A stretch of 64,000 bases of DNA from Cheilinus undulatus (lineage: Eukaryota; Chordata; Actinopteri; Labriformes; Labridae): the NCBI RefSeq assembly GCF_018320785.1, contig NC_054875.1, positions 29,207,157 through 29,271,156 of the forward strand, in the 5' to 3' direction. This document shows, piece by piece, positions 1 through 14,700 of the stretch (position 1 is its first letter; every line of letters begins with the position of its first letter). The notes beneath the pieces are model-generated. The model did not search any database, had not been told where the DNA came from, and saw only the letters and a list, made by a program, of their open reading frames with translations. The position numbers were made by a program, and so were the translations under genes.

Positions 1-3000
1 TTCTGTTGGTCAGCTCTTTCTAACTGTACTGTACTGTTTATGAACTCTCACTTTCAACTCTTAAGCTCTCTTTCCATCTTAAACTGCTTTTGACAGCACA
101 GTGTGGCTGAGCCAGCTTAAATCTCACTAAAGGTTGGAGTAATTTCTCAATGTTTCTGAGCTACTCTAACCTCTACTTTATGGCTAAGCTGTGGCAGCAT
201 AGTTTCAGGCTTAACACAAGTGTAGATTAGGAATGTTTTAATACTTTTATATTAAAGGCTCTGCTCCTTTCCAATAACTCCAGTTAGTCCAGCTTGCATT
301 TCGACAAAACCCATTTTACTGGCACTTATCCTCTCATTTGGCTCCCTTCAAAGTAATGCCCGGACTGCCAAATGGCACAAGTCTGTATTATTGATATGTT
401 AGTGTCACTTCAAATGTATATTTTTACTATCGTCTTCCTGCTTCTCCCCACTTCACTGACCTCCATTTCACCCTCCATCTTGCTCACTTTGCACTTTAGT
501 AAAATGCACATGCACTGGATTTTTTTCTGTTTCTATTCCAACATAGTGCAAGAGATTCCCAAATGACCTGACAGGTCAATACATATATTTTTAAACATCC
601 CCCCTGCTGCTCTCCCTTCTAACATCACTGACCTCTTTTTGCCACTTTATTTTGTCCGACCCTACATCTCTTCTCGCCTCTGAATGTGTCAGTGTGCTTT
701 TAGAGAGCATGTATAGTCATAGTTGAAGTCATTCCTTATCCTGGACATGTAGACAGAGATGGACATGTTCCCCTTTGCTGGTGTGAAGTTGTGCTCCCAG
801 TTAAGTTTTAGACATCCACATGATGAAAAACTTTTATATGTCCTGTAGGCTCTGCAGCCCACCAAGGTCACATCAGTGCCAGTTAAACATAACTGTAGAT
901 AGTCGTGCTCATCACGGGATTACCTTCAGGAGAGAGGAGGAATGAATCACAGATGCAGTGCAGCCCAACCCCCCTTGTATCGCTTCAGACAGAGCAAAGG
1001 AATAATGAAGCTCAGGGACCTACTGCTACTGTCAGAGTCGACAAAGTCAATGAAAGCAGATCTGCTTTTATCCTTCTCTTCGCTGGGAGCTGTTGTTATT
1101 CTATTCAGCGTCCCTAGACTCTATTATGGAGAGAAAACACACTCAAGGTCACACTTTCAATGGGACAATTAAAAACTAAAAAGTGAAAGGAACCTTGCGA
1201 GTGCATGGCTGATGGTTGTTTGCCCTGTGAATGAATGGTGAGCCCACAGGGTCAGAGAGTGTCAGCGTGCACTTAACAGTGAATCTGTGCTTTTTGGGTC
1301 ATTTTGTTGAGAGTGGAGAAATGTGCACAGGAGCACGTTCACACCCATTAGTCTAAGTGGATGTGTGACCTGTTTGTATGTGTGGGTAATTTATCAGGAT
1401 CTATTGATCAGGCGTTGAAAGCCTCACTGGTGCTATGAGTCATGGACTCAAATCAATAACACACTCCAAGAGCTTCCTTTAAGCTCATATCAAAAGACTA
1501 AAGAATCTGCTACAAGCTTTAAGAAAGCTCCCCTCATAAGGGTTAAAAATAGCCATCAATCTGTGAGACATGTAGTTCATGAGGCAGTTGGCTTAAGTGA
1601 CAGCAAGATTAGGTGATGCTGGAAGCTGTGGCCAGATAACCCCGATAACATCCGGAGGCTTTTAAGTTGTAGGTCACACGGCAGGAGGAGTGACTGGTAA
1701 AAAAGTGTAAGCGGAAGTAGCATGATTTTTTTTCTACACACCAGCTCAAAAAAGCTACTCATGTTTCCCTGCATCTTAGTTTGTAGAGACCATTGTTCCA
1801 GATCTGTCTCTATAGTCCAGGTTTTCAAAGCTAGACACAGGCAGGAGTGATCCTTCTTGACATTTATGTCACAAGAAATAATAGTGCAGACGACATCGAC
1901 ACCCCATAGGCCTCTCTGAGTCTCCTTACATTAGCCTCAATAGTAAGAGGAAGCGAAGAGCAGCTCTGCTTAGATCTTTTTTACCACTCAAGGTTGACCT
2001 TCAAAGATCAAGGTGAAGGTTCAGCCATGACAGCTCTCATCTGATCCTGAAAACATACAACCATTCACTCCTATTCCTTGATTGAGGTAACCCTTGTAAC
2101 CCTGACAGCATTTTTGAACTCATACATATCCTGTCTCAATCAATCCACCACTTCCCTCTAAGGTGTTTAATCTAGCTGAATGAAGCAGCACTTAAATTAA
2201 AAGGCAGTATAATATCTGACAGCTCCAGCCACTGCGTCAATGAGGTGGAAAAGTAATCATGTTTACCATTTGAACAGTCCACATAATTCATGTGTCAGTG
2301 GGAGAAAGTGAATTATATCCTATTGACAGATATTATTCACTGAATGGACAGGAAATGTTAGCATCCTATGTGATGCAATTTAAAGAAGAAGAGCAGTGAG
2401 CAATCATGGTGATGCTAAGGTGGAAACATCAAGTTTTCCAAGAGTGAGACTACAGATGAAGGGAACCACGCTGATAAAAAATTTCTCTGCATTTTTTATC
2501 TTTAGCTGTGCTTTGTTATTTCCTCCGGCTATGAGGATCTCTATTCTGTGAGGATAATGGCAGCCATCACTGTAGGCTCATTCTCCTCCAGCCATGAGAT
2601 TGAATTTAATGAAGTCATGCCTGTTAGAGAGCGCCTCCTTACAATGTTACTGGCTCTTTGTGGAGGTCTAATCCTGTAGACGACACAGTAGCAGTGAGAA
2701 ATGTCTTATCAGTGCTTCGGGCTAACATTCACGTCTTTGCCATCACAGCCTGCCTTGGAGGTTTTTAAATGTGACGGAAGGATCCTGATAAAATGTTCTA
2801 AGACTAAATAGTTGTGAATGAACTGGCCTGTTCAGCTGTTCCACACTGAGTGCAGCTTCCAGGTCTGTAGAAGATGACATTATCCAGTCATTGATGAGTG
2901 GACAACAGGCAGTGAAATTACATTTTGTAAGCCTTTCACAAGCTTTCCTTACTCATGCCACGAAAGCTCTCAGCCTAAATACATCTCAGCATTACAGAGG

Positions 3001-5534
3001 GAAAACCGTCTTTCACAAAATAATTCAAAAGGCAACAGTTAGTTGAATTCGATGATGAAATTGAGCCATTTATTCAGACTCCTGACTCAATATACTTAGT
3101 CACACTGTCCCAGAAAAGCAGCAATGTCCACCACTCGCATTGAATTTGCTCTCATTAAGTCTTTCTCTTTCTCCAACGGATTTCAAGCCTCCTCATTTTT
3201 TCGTTAGAACCATCCCCATCATCTCTGACTACCCCCTGCTTTTCTCCCTGCCTCAGCTTACGGGCTAATTTAAAACCCAGGAGACAAAGACGTCTTTCAG
3301 CCCTGTCAGTCTGTCTCAATGCCAGCCTCAGTGCCCAAGCTCCCTCGATTTGCCTGCCACGCTCACTCCTCCTAGCACCAACACAAGCTCCATTAAAAGG
3401 GTGTCATTATACCCAATACATTAGGCGATTTTCACTCCAGGACCTTTTATGCAGCCAATTAGAGTTGGCTGGCTGGGGCCCATGGTGCTGCATCAGTGTT
3501 TATAATAGGAATGGCACCTACAGAAAGGCATTTATGCAGGCCACCAGTGCAACACCAGGAAATAGAGTATTGTTATTTTTCTGAAACACTGAATTAAAGG
3601 TATGAAAAACAAGCACACCCATGTCATTAAGAGCAACAATAATGACATGTTTGAGTTGACCCTGCACAGCACACAGCCAAGTTTAACACAGGACAGCTCA
3701 TTCTGTTTAAAAACATGTCTGCTGTAGCACATCTGGATTTAATAATGCCCAACTTATACCAACTAAAAGATGCAGAGCTGAGCAGCAGCTGACCTAATTA
3801 TAGAGGAATTTGGAGCTTTCCGGAACTTAAGTCGTTGTGAGGGACATGCCATTTTAAAGTCATTTTCACTAATCTCGGTAAGAAATGCTGCTGACATCTG
3901 TCTCAAGCAAGTTGAGAGAGCCCTGTAATTTCTGCCTAAGACATTAGACTCATGTGAGAAGAGGGCCCCTTTTCAACACTTACCGACTTGACCTGAAAAC
4001 CAGAGGCTGGCTGAAGCTGCTGTGCATGCACACAGGAAGATTTGGAATAGTTTAACTTCCACTTTAAATGCATTAGAGAGAGGGGATGGATGACTAGAAT
4101 AAAAAGATGCACACTGTAACGGGTGAGTACACAGTGAAGGTTAAAACAGAGCATTAGTAGTCTGCTGCTTCTCTCCTCATAAAGCCAAACTCTTCAAACT
4201 AGTTGCAACTTTAAACCCCCCTCTTTGTTATTCTAGCGAGGGGCTCCCCTGGCCTCCTGTCAGCTTCTGTTCATCTCCTCTCTCCTTTCCGTCTCTCTGT
4301 CTTTGTGTCAAGCAGGCTTCCTCGAAGCTCTCCACGTCTCTCAGTCAGTGGGATTTCAGCCTGTAGTGCTCTCCTGTTCATTCAATCTCCTCATCACCAG
4401 CACCATCATCACACATGCAAGCCCATTGGCAGAGACACTCAACCCACACTCTGCACCGCACTCTTGTCTCCTCTAATGAGGTCAATTAACTGTGACTATA
4501 TGTAAATAGAATCAGTGGAGAGGTCAGACATTGTTGAAAGTGGGGCGTAGACTATAAAGGTTGGCATTATGACAGGAAAGCTTGGAGAGTGGAATAAGAA
4601 AATGCATGCTGGAATGTGCAGAGGGCATGCTTTAATTTATGGTAATGGTATGGTCTTGTTACACTTTAGTAAAGGGATGGTCCGAGTTGAATTATGATGA
4701 AGATGCATGTCACAGATGGGGTTAACAGGTTGATCATTATTGTCACGCAACTGATAGTAAATCCATTAATTATTCATGTACAATCATGCCGCCTCTGCTA
4801 AAGAACATAGTTCCTTTGCCAAAGTGTTTTTCTGCAGCCTGTAATTATAACTCCACCCTTCATCACAGTAAGGGTGGAGGACATCACTGTAGGCTTCAAG
4901 GCAGGGTGTTGCTTCTAACAGCCAGGTCCATCTCTTTCATCCGTCACTACAAGATGATTAGCCTTGTTTTAGCATGTCAAAAACACAACAGCTGTTAAAT
5001 CTTTCAACACACCCTCAAATAAACAGGTTTGGACAGCTATATTGGAAGTTTCAAAGGTTAATGAATATCGGTGCGGCTTTTAGGCAGCTCTTCTTTCTCC
5101 TATACAATCTATGTTCTTGCATTTTTGTGCACCTAAGAAACAAAAGTGATTTGCCATATACCATCATATACCTGGGCCCAACTTCAAAAGGAAAGATCAT
5201 TCAGGGATTAATTTCTGTAATGTTTTCTGCAGATTCACGCAGATAAATAACATCAGAAATTAAAAAAGACTAACAAAGACACTGCTGTTCTTAAAAGCTG
5301 CAAGCTAAAAGGATCAAGGTAGCTCTCTGTCAACTCAACAAGTGAGTTCAGCACCTTCAAAGCTCTCATTTTCAAAGTACTGACACTAGAAGAAAAATTA
5401 TAACAAGACAATGTGTCCTCTGTTGTAACTTTGCTGGGACGTTCCCTGTCATTTTTCAAACAAAATTTGTGAAGTGAATGATTGTGACTTTTTTTTAACA
5501 ACAGAGGTAATTTAGAGGGATTTCCAAATCTTAC
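1..5534 (-). other. bicd2: bicd2 intron 2 (partial)
   Basis: No exon with BICD similarity is visible on the minus strand, and no repeat with clear ends was recognised. The sequence is complex and mostly unique-looking, with short A/T runs only. The small ORFs here have no recognisable domains and are probably chance. Confidence 0.7.
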
Positions 5535-5747
5535 CTCTCTCAACTCTTGGGAGATAGTGCTCAGCCGTTCATTCTCAGACTGGGTATTAGTCAGAATGTT
5601 GCGTGTCTGGCGGAGCTCGTTCTGTAGCTCTAGGACCCTCTGTTCGTAGTAGGCCTCCTTACAGGCCGACTCCTGGATCAGAGACTCCTCACGGCTCTCC
5701 CCATCTGCTGCCACCTTCCTGTGGTTGGAGTAAGCTTGTCCGAAGGC
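5535..5747 (-). CDS. bicd2: bicd2 coding exon 2 (residues 81-151)
   Basis: The acceptor is a pyrimidine tract plus CAG just before GCC TTC GGA (AFG). The donor GTAAGA follows GAG at 5535. The 71 codons include [18 protein letters not shown] and [20 protein letters not shown], a continuous heptad pattern. The reading frame stays open beyond the donor to 5253, but that tail looks intronic and has no family similarity. Confidence 0.9.
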
Positions 5748-8700
5748 CTGGAGAGATAAAATAGGAGAAAAATGATTTTGATTGAAAGGCTGTGATATTT
5801 AAAAAGAAGTCTAAACAAACAGGTTTATGTTGCTAAAGGGATGGAGTCTTTATATGCTATATAAATGTTTAATACTTAGATGGCAAAGGCATAGCGTTGC
5901 TTTGTGATTTCTACTGTGGTTCAACTAGGGACTGTCCCATAGAGATAATCAGTTAGGCTCCATCTGGGCTGCATCATCCCGTCTTTCCCCTCATTCCCCC
6001 CTCCTCCCTCCTACTCTCCTGCAGGATGTTGGCCTCCCTCGCACGTGCTAAGCAGTGACTCCACAGATGGGAAAACCAAACAGGAAAAGTAGAGCAAATG
6101 GACCAGCGTCTGAGTGATCATGAGACGCTAGTGTTCTAATGCTCTTAATACCTCAGGAGATCATAGCAGGGTATGAGGAGGTCAGCAGATATTATTTGAT
6201 TTCATGCATTTCCTAAGGGGGATGAGACTTATATAGATTTAGTAACTATGGAAGACATATGGACCCATCTTCTGCCTTCTTTTTTGGAGATTTCAGTTGA
6301 AATGCTGAGAGCAGTCAGTTTGACCTGAAACTATGAAAACAGTTTTCTCTCTTTAGTGCTACCGCCCATGGTGATTCCTTAATTTAACCTAATTTGTTAA
6401 TGACCTGTGAGGCAGCAAATATAAAGAAGGAACAGCGAGAGAGGAGAGAAAGAGAGCCTTAACTGCAGCAGAATCTAGGTTAGGCTTCGCCGTCCCATCT
6501 CTAAATAACTGACCGCATGATAACAGGTTTCATTTCCCATTCCTGTAACTACCAGTGAGCCTATGGAAAATCTGATTCTCATCTCCCCTCACAGCTCGAG
6601 CACAGGCAGTAATCTAAAATCACCTGAGGCACTGGATCTGACCTTGTTTGCAGCTGCAGTGCACTCTCTCTTCTCTCTGACCTGCTACCCCCTTCCATCT
6701 GCACGTGACTGGCTGCTGCAGGATTTTCTCTCTTTGACTGCGTATCGTATTAATCCCAGTAATTCCTTTAGAAAAAGGAAAATCTGGAAATTTGTAGTGG
6801 TCGCACTGACCTACTTGTGGGACTTAGTTGAATATGTAAAACTAGTTTAATGGGTTACAGGAATGCGTGACATCATGTCTCGTGCAGTCTGGCTTTAATA
6901 TCTCTCACGTTCCAGGAAAAATGACGATCCAAACTGGATGATAGTGATAGTGAACCCATATCTACTCAAGCTGAGACACAATATGTTTTATTTAGAAGCA
7001 AAAGTAGTATGAAATGACACATACTTCATCAGTAGCATGAGAAAGAGTATTCAGTAGACTAAAATTAAGGCTAAAAAAACCCATATTATAATGCATCTTA
7101 TTATGCCAACATGCTTAAGCATGTCACAAGATTTTCATACTTTAGATGAACTGATGTCTAATAAGATTTCCATATCAGTAACAACAGCTCAAATACCAAA
7201 TGAGCCAACACACTTCAGATAAAATAAGTAGATGAAACCATCAGATGAGAGACAGAAAACTGTGGTTCTCACTGTGGATCTAACCGTTTCAGAAAATTAA
7301 TTGTGCCTTTTTTAAGCCTCTGAACTGCTGAAGGACATGCATTTACAAAAATCTACTCACATAAATCTAACCTTGCAAAGCAGATGGATTGGCCAGATTC
7401 CATGTCCGCCATCAGGCAACTCTATCTTGGAAAGCTTCACTCTGAAATGGTTGTGCCAGGTCACCAATCAGTATCATTTGAGGAGAATGAGGCAGTAGCT
7501 ACAGTGGGGTTTACCTGTACTGGGAGCAGTGGGAGCAATGGCTGCTGCCAGTGTAGACATTATCTCTGGTGAAGCTATAATAAAGTGGCAGTTTTATCAT
7601 AACTGGACCACATTTCTTTATCAAATGAAAAGCATGGAACAGCCCTAATATTTTTCCATGATGGAAAAATGTTTTTGCCTTTCTCCTGACGTGCTTTAGC
7701 ATGAAACTGCGATATTTACAGGTGGGGTTTAATTGCACTGTAAGTCAATATATGCAATAGCTGCTGTAGGTGTAGCGATTAGCTTGGATGTAGCTATAGT
7801 ACAGCAGTAGTTTGATCAGAACTGGGTCATATTTCTTCATTAAAGCAAGGGCAAAGAGCCACACTGAAAGCTTTTCTTAGCAAAGGTGTTTTTTGCCCTT
7901 CCCCCACTGGCCTCAGCATGGGTTTTATCCACCAACAAGCTCCACTATTTATAAACTATGGGACGGCCTGTCTGTCAAGCTCAGGTTACTAACAGAGCTG
8001 TGCATACCAACTACCTCATTTTGTCTTGTTGCTCTGATTTCCCCTTATTCAATGTGACAGAACATTTGAATTTTTAAATATATCTTATGCAATGGATAGC
8101 CTATATAACACAGTCCATCTAGCCTGCTACGTCAATATTAGTCATCTTCCAGTTAGATTATAAAGCAAATAATCATTGGGTGCTTCAGTTATCTTTAATC
8201 AAAGTCCATATGGTTGTTTATTGACAGCCAATCTGTTATAAAAATTACTCAGTAAGTCTGTTAACTTTCCTCATTCCCTCCCCACCTCTCCAAAAAATTA
8301 CAGGTCAATCAGCAGGAGACTGTATTTAATTTGAAAATCTTCACAGGAGACAGGATTAACAGAAACCAGGGGAAATCTCATCATTATAATCTTGGTGCAT
8401 TGTGGATACTGAAGGCACCAATCAATCCAATCTACAAAGCCTGTCCTTCAAACAGAAAGTAGAGCCCCCAACCAAACCCACTGACCCCAAGGCCTTTAAT
8501 CTGGACTCCCCACACGTGCATTTAGGCTACTTTTAGGGAGGGTAAAAGGGGGACACACGCGACCAAGCCTTCAATCCCACAGTAAGCTGCCCACCCAATT
8601 TATAATTCATCTTTAGCTTGCCATATGTTACAGTTTTTTTTACATTGAGTGGTTGAGCACAGATTGTTAATCCGTTGTAAAGCTAATCAAAGGCAGGTCT

Positions 8701-11700
8701 TTAGCATGGTGCGTGGACTGGATTTCATCATAGAGGGGCTATGGCTGAGGAAAAGTTAATAATTCACAAGACTTATCCTTCAACAAAATCATAGATGAGT
8801 GCATACACCATGAGCTGAGGTTAGACACCTCACTGGGCTGGTCTTCTTTATATCTGAGGCTGTAAGGCAGAGATCAAAGTCCTGAATCACTGAGGTACAA
8901 AGGCACCATGTGATTGAGGAATTGATATAATGAGATCAGTCACCTCTGATCTCACTTCTTCTTTTCTGAGCTAACTGATTTATTTTCAATACTTCCCCAT
9001 GCATTGCCCACACTAAAATGACATATTTCCAAATACTGATCATAAGATGACCACATGGAAACCTTCAAAGGTATAAATAAAGGCTTCATGTGGGGGCATA
9101 TGAATGCAAACTAATTTCAGGAAGGACACCAAGAACGCATAGTTGCTCTGGTAATGAGGCTCTCTTTGTGGTGTTCCACTGAAAGTTTATCTCTCAGCAA
9201 AACAAATGTTGCTACAACAGTGTGTCCATGACAGTTTAGTAAACCTAGTAGTTGGCATGGGGGAACAGGGTCTTATTATTATGTTGTCCTCTAATCTTTC
9301 CAAAAGCAAAGGCTTCGCGGACAAAGTCCACTGATTAGAAGATGAGACAAACAGGTCTCAGTCTATCACTCATGAATCCTGTGATCACTCTTCAGTAATA
9401 ATAGAGGGGAAAGGCTAAACACTGGTTTATGAAGGCCTCTACCTTTCTGTTTATGTTCAACCCTATACATGGAGTAGGAATTTAAAGCAGGGAGAATATA
9501 GGTCACGGAGTTCACTCAGGCTTCCTCTGCTCAGAAACCTCGTGCGTATGTTTCTTTGATCCATCATGTCAAGAGCACAAGGGAGATGGGCTTTGGGTCT
9601 CTGACAGGTAACAAACAGATCGATGCCGCTGTCTCAGAGGCCCTGTGGAGCTGAAGTAGAGCAAATCTCAGATTCTATTTTCACTTTTGTGTCTCACAGG
9701 AAGAAAAAAGGGTCCGAGAAGCGTGAGGAGGGGGAAAAGTCTCCTAAAGAAATCATTACTGAAGACACTCTGTAACAGAGTTTAAACCCAATGGATTCCA
9801 TCAAGTTAACAAACACTCACACAAATGCACACAACCTATACACAGGCCGGATTAAAGAAAGAAGCCTGGAGTGTTTCTAATCAATATAACCAAGTCCCAT
9901 CTGACAACCCTGCCTTAGGAGTAAAACCCAATTAGAGAACTCTCTTGATTTGGATCTGATTCTTTTATCTCTAGTCCAGCTATAATCATCTCAATGATTC
10001 AAAGTTTCCATTTAGCCTCTTGTGGTCTCACAGCCTGAATTTAATAGGAAAGTAAAGCTTGCTGCACAAATACCTGGCAGAGAAGCAGAAGGAGATGGAG
10101 CAACAGATAATGGGCAAAACAGAGAGGAGCAGAAAGACTGAGAGAAACTGCACCTATGTTTTTTGTAATCTGGAAAAAGGAGACGTGGATTTATATTCTG
10201 CTAACATCGAAGTAGGTCATTATGTCCTCAATGTTAAAACAACCATGAAAAAAAACCCACCTGTGTAATGTGGGGAGAAAGCCCATATTTAAATCAGACA
10301 GACAGAAAAAAAAACAACAAACCCTGACATGATAATCTGTCTGGATGATGTCAGATAGGGCCCATCGGGGCATGCCTACTGTGACTGGCAAAACCTCTGC
10401 ACACAGAAATATAATACATCTGGCAAGACTTGTGCAACAGAGTGGGCTGATTTTTGGTCTCTCCAGCAGCATTCCTGCGCCATGACTGACCGAGTGCGTG
10501 ACCAATGCTGAACAATATCACGTTGTGTCATTTAGATGAGTTCAGTCTGAGTGTTGAGGTTGACTCTGAATGCCAAAGCAGTGTTTGAGCAACACAGAAG
10601 GCCGGTCAGTGTTAGTCACTGTAGGCGACTGCAGAGGAAGAGAGGTGGAGCTGAAAGAAGAAAAAGCACAAACACTGAACAGATTCTCCAGCCTCGTGAA
10701 ACGCAGCTCACGTGGAGCTCGAGTTTGTGATGATAAACAGAGACATCCTGCCTTTCTCTCTCTTTATCTTCATCTTTCTATTCACAGGCCACAGCACAGC
10801 CTGAGACTTGGCTTTGCCTTGAGCTGTGTGTTGATTCTATTTTTAGCTTTCCACTACCAACTCTTTAGTGTGCCACTCTTTGGGCATGTTTTTAAAAAAG
10901 GACGAGCCGGTGGCTTGGTTCATATCAGCTACTCTTCTCGCTACACTGTGCTCATTTCTTTAAGACCAACCAGCTTAGTCATTTTTACCAAAAGGCTGAA
11001 TAACATGGTCTTGTAAGGAATGCAAACCATATCACGTGGCAGTAACTGCTTGTTTTAGTTGACTTGATTTACTTCAGTGATGCTGTTTAGAGAAAGCTGA
11101 AGCCAGAGACACTCTTTAATGAGTAACAGAGACGATAATTGCTAACTTCAGACTTTACTCTTCAGAGTCAATGAAGGAAACGTAAAAATGCTTTGACTAA
11201 CTAGGGTGGATATATGATTAACTCCCCACCAGTTTTAAATAAATACATCCCACTTAACTGACAGTTTCTCACCACTTCAGTGGCACAAATCTGAACCATT
11301 TAAGTAGAGATTTTCTGTGGAAAAAATATACAAAGGTGTGATTTAGCATAACGTAGAAAAAACTGTCACATTTCACAGTTAAGAAGTGATACATCGAATG
11401 AGGAAGATGAGGATAAAAGAGGGAAAGAGATGTGAATAAGGGTAGCAGAGACATCAGCCGTTCCCTGGAACAGCTCCACATTGATTCACTGCATAGCACA
11501 GAGCTGTTGGCTTATTATTCAAACACAGGTCTGGACAATTTCACACATACAACACACATCCCATTCCCAATTTTCCTAGTGTGCCCTGCAGTGAGCCACT
11601 CTGCAGCACCTGGTGCTCCAGCCGTGTTTTGGCCTGTTCTACCCTCTGAGATAAAGGAACATGGGAGCGTTCAAAGCCTTGCAGGAGTTCCGGCAACCCT

Positions 11701-14700
11701 GCATGCAACTCATGTTTTCAACACATTCAGGGGGGGTGCACCGCATGCCGAAGGCAACGAAAACACTACAGAGAATATGAGAAAGCAAGGGTTAGAGAAG
11801 CACACTCGCATGTATGTTGTAGACATGTTTTCTTGAAAAGAAGTGATTTAGCCTGGAGTAAACTGGCTGAACACTTTTCTCTCTCCACAAAGGGCGTAAA
11901 CCTCCAAAACTCAACCACAGAGCTGTGCCAGGCTGTGGTTCTCCTGGTTTGCAAGCCAGGACAGAAAGCGCGAGAACGCTAGAGGGGAAGGTGCACTTTG
12001 AGTAAACATGCTCGCATAAGTCTCGACTAATCAGACTCATGAGGCTCTTTACACGCCTCACTAAAGAAGTCGTCCTTAGCCATAAAAAATATCAGAATAG
12101 CCTAATTGGGCTGCCGCAGCTCAGTGATACCCTACACAAATTCTCCCAGCGTACAACGGTACGATTAAGAGCTGCTTAGAGCTTTCATGAGATCTGTCTG
12201 GGGAAAACCATGTTTCATGTTTTATTCCGACTTCACGCAGGCGACTAATCTGAAGTCAGCATTAGAGATTCTGTGTGAAGTCTTTGGTCTGATCAGAGCT
12301 CACATTCAGCTGATCAATATTCATCTTACACCTACAAAGACAGCACTTCAGAGACAATGGATTATCTTCCCTATAAAGGTGAAACACCTGCAAAAGAACC
12401 CAACCCTGTCATTACACTGTCTGTATAAGGCTTGAGGCTGTGTGTGTTCAACAACCGGCTCCTGTGTTATTACACCTTGAAACAGTCATAACGCCTCTGG
12501 CAGTCAGCCATAAAACCTGAGTCTCAGAGTAGTTTATTTAGCCTTCATTGTTTATGATATATGATGATGATGTTGGCTTTTGCATGTTACTGATCAGGCA
12601 CTTCGATGGGAAAGTGAAATTTTCACAGCGCTCACGGCTAAGCCTAAAAACAAAGCATGAGCCACTGTCAACAATCACAGAAGGGCAGATTTCAGTGGGG
12701 ATAAGTAATTCCTGAGACGGTTTGTTTTGACTTGAGAAACAGTTTTTGTGCCTGTCTTTCAGACCACAATGAAAATTGTCTCCTTGCTGTAAAGTGACAG
12801 AGATTGACCATGTTTTAAACACCACTTTTGTCTTCAGTATTTAACGGAAATAATAGTCAATTAATCACAAGGAAGCATCTGTTTACTCTTGGCTGTTCAT
12901 TGAGTCTATTGTTCAGCTGTTAAATCTGCCACAGAATGGAGGAAAATGCCGGTCTCTCAAGGGAGAGAAGGGATTCAATAGGTCTGATATATTGCTCCAC
13001 CATATCAGCGTCTGGGCCAAAGCCTGGGCTCTTTATCACCCTTTATATCACGACAGTTTTTCATACCAGCCCCTGCACTAGCGTTCACACCCTCAATCAT
13101 TTGCAATGCAAAGACAGTCTTATCTGTGACTGCCTGTAGTCATGCTGTCGCTTCCCCTCTCTGCCTTACACTCCGCGTCTGGATGAGATCTCCCAGGTCC
13201 ACGCGCCAGCACCCCAGGGGAACCGTCGTTGTTATGGTTACAATGCCAATTACAGTGAGGGAGCGGGAGGCGGTCAGTAGAGGCAGAGCGAGGAGATGCC
13301 ACTGACACAGATGGCTGTTTCAGCCTTGCACAGATTGCCCTCCTCCTTTTTTTCTCTGGCAGCAGTCCTCGCTCAGCAGCGTCCAATCCCGGTCATATCT
13401 GAGATTTGTCTGAACAAAGGGCATGCTGGTTTAAGGTTCTTTTCAAGTAGTTTTGCTTTCTGCTTTCTGGCCAAGCCTGGTAAACAAGCAGTGAATCAGA
13501 CTGAGTTCTTAGTGTGTATTTCAGCAGATTTCGCAAAAGACACTGCTCCCCAAGGAGCCATTACACGTGACCTCCTCTGCTGGACAGCCTCTCGTTGTTG
13601 GAGGGGGGCAGCTGGGGCCTCAGCTGGGGCGCACACATAAACACACACATGGATAACTCAGACGCAAATGCATAAAACATGATTCAATTTTTCTTCCAAA
13701 GTCCAAGGTCAGGACTGCAAGAAGGAGGCAGGAAGTTAACATTGACTCTATTTGTTTATGGCCAGCTGTTGACAGTTTTCTTATCAGTCCCATAACCTGC
13801 TGCCACTTTACCTTACTAACAAAAGCCATTTATGAGACTAATGCAGTATGTAGTAGCCTAATGTAATTCCCCTCATCATCTAGGACCCCATTAGTGGCAA
13901 GACATGACTAATCAATCAGGATGAAGCATTGACAGGATGGGGGAGGGGCTGTATAAACTCAATACTCTTTTTCCTATGGTTTTCAATCAAAGGTGCTCAA
14001 ATTTCACCCCTTAGATGATACAAAATCATCTCCCCTGGTTAATTCTGTCACTGTTCTTTAAACACACATACACAAAAAAATCCCATTCATTTTCATTTGC
14101 TCCCCAAACATCCCTCTCCGCTCCATTCATTCACCCTCCTAAACCCAGACGATGGTCTCCTGGGCAGGTCCCGCCTTTCCTCCCAGCCAGACAGACACCA
14201 ACAACCCCCCTCCTCATTTGCACTAATTAAACCCATGCAGCCGCTCTACCAATGAGGTGAAATCTAGGGTCAGAGTGGCAGGCCCTCCTAATGCAGCCGT
14301 GTCAGTGTGTGAAGAAAGAGAACGGGGCTCAGTATCTTCTCCCCTGCTGTGCACATAATAGATCATATCACAGTGCAAATAATGAACTGGAGGTAATACA
14401 GTGTCTGAATAAAACAGACACATGAGTGACTCTGGGTTGCATTCAGAGATAAGTTCAAAACAAACAATCCTCTCTACAATGCCTTTGCATCTCTCTAACA
14501 ACATTAATAATAAATTCAAGATAAAAGTTGAGCCAAAAAAACAATACCCTGAAGTCACTGTTGAACAGATCCTGGAACCAAGCCTGCTGCTTTTCCAAGA
14601 AATACATATTTATTAAGCTTTGTATGTTAACAACAACACATCCAGTTGTTGTCCATTGAAAGTTTAACTCATAAAAACCAGCTAGAGAAACCCCACTCCC

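Noticed and set aside
5253..5534. Extension of the bicd2 exon 2 frame to the left
   Set aside because: It starts after a good GTAAGA donor and loses the coiled-coil pattern and all BICD similarity.
10570..11016. 148-codon plus-strand ORF in bicd2 intron 1
   Set aside because: No domain, no splice or promoter context, composition like the surrounding intron. Probably chance.
11432..11836. 134-codon plus-strand ORF
   Set aside because: No recognised family; it lies in intron DNA with no supporting splice signals.
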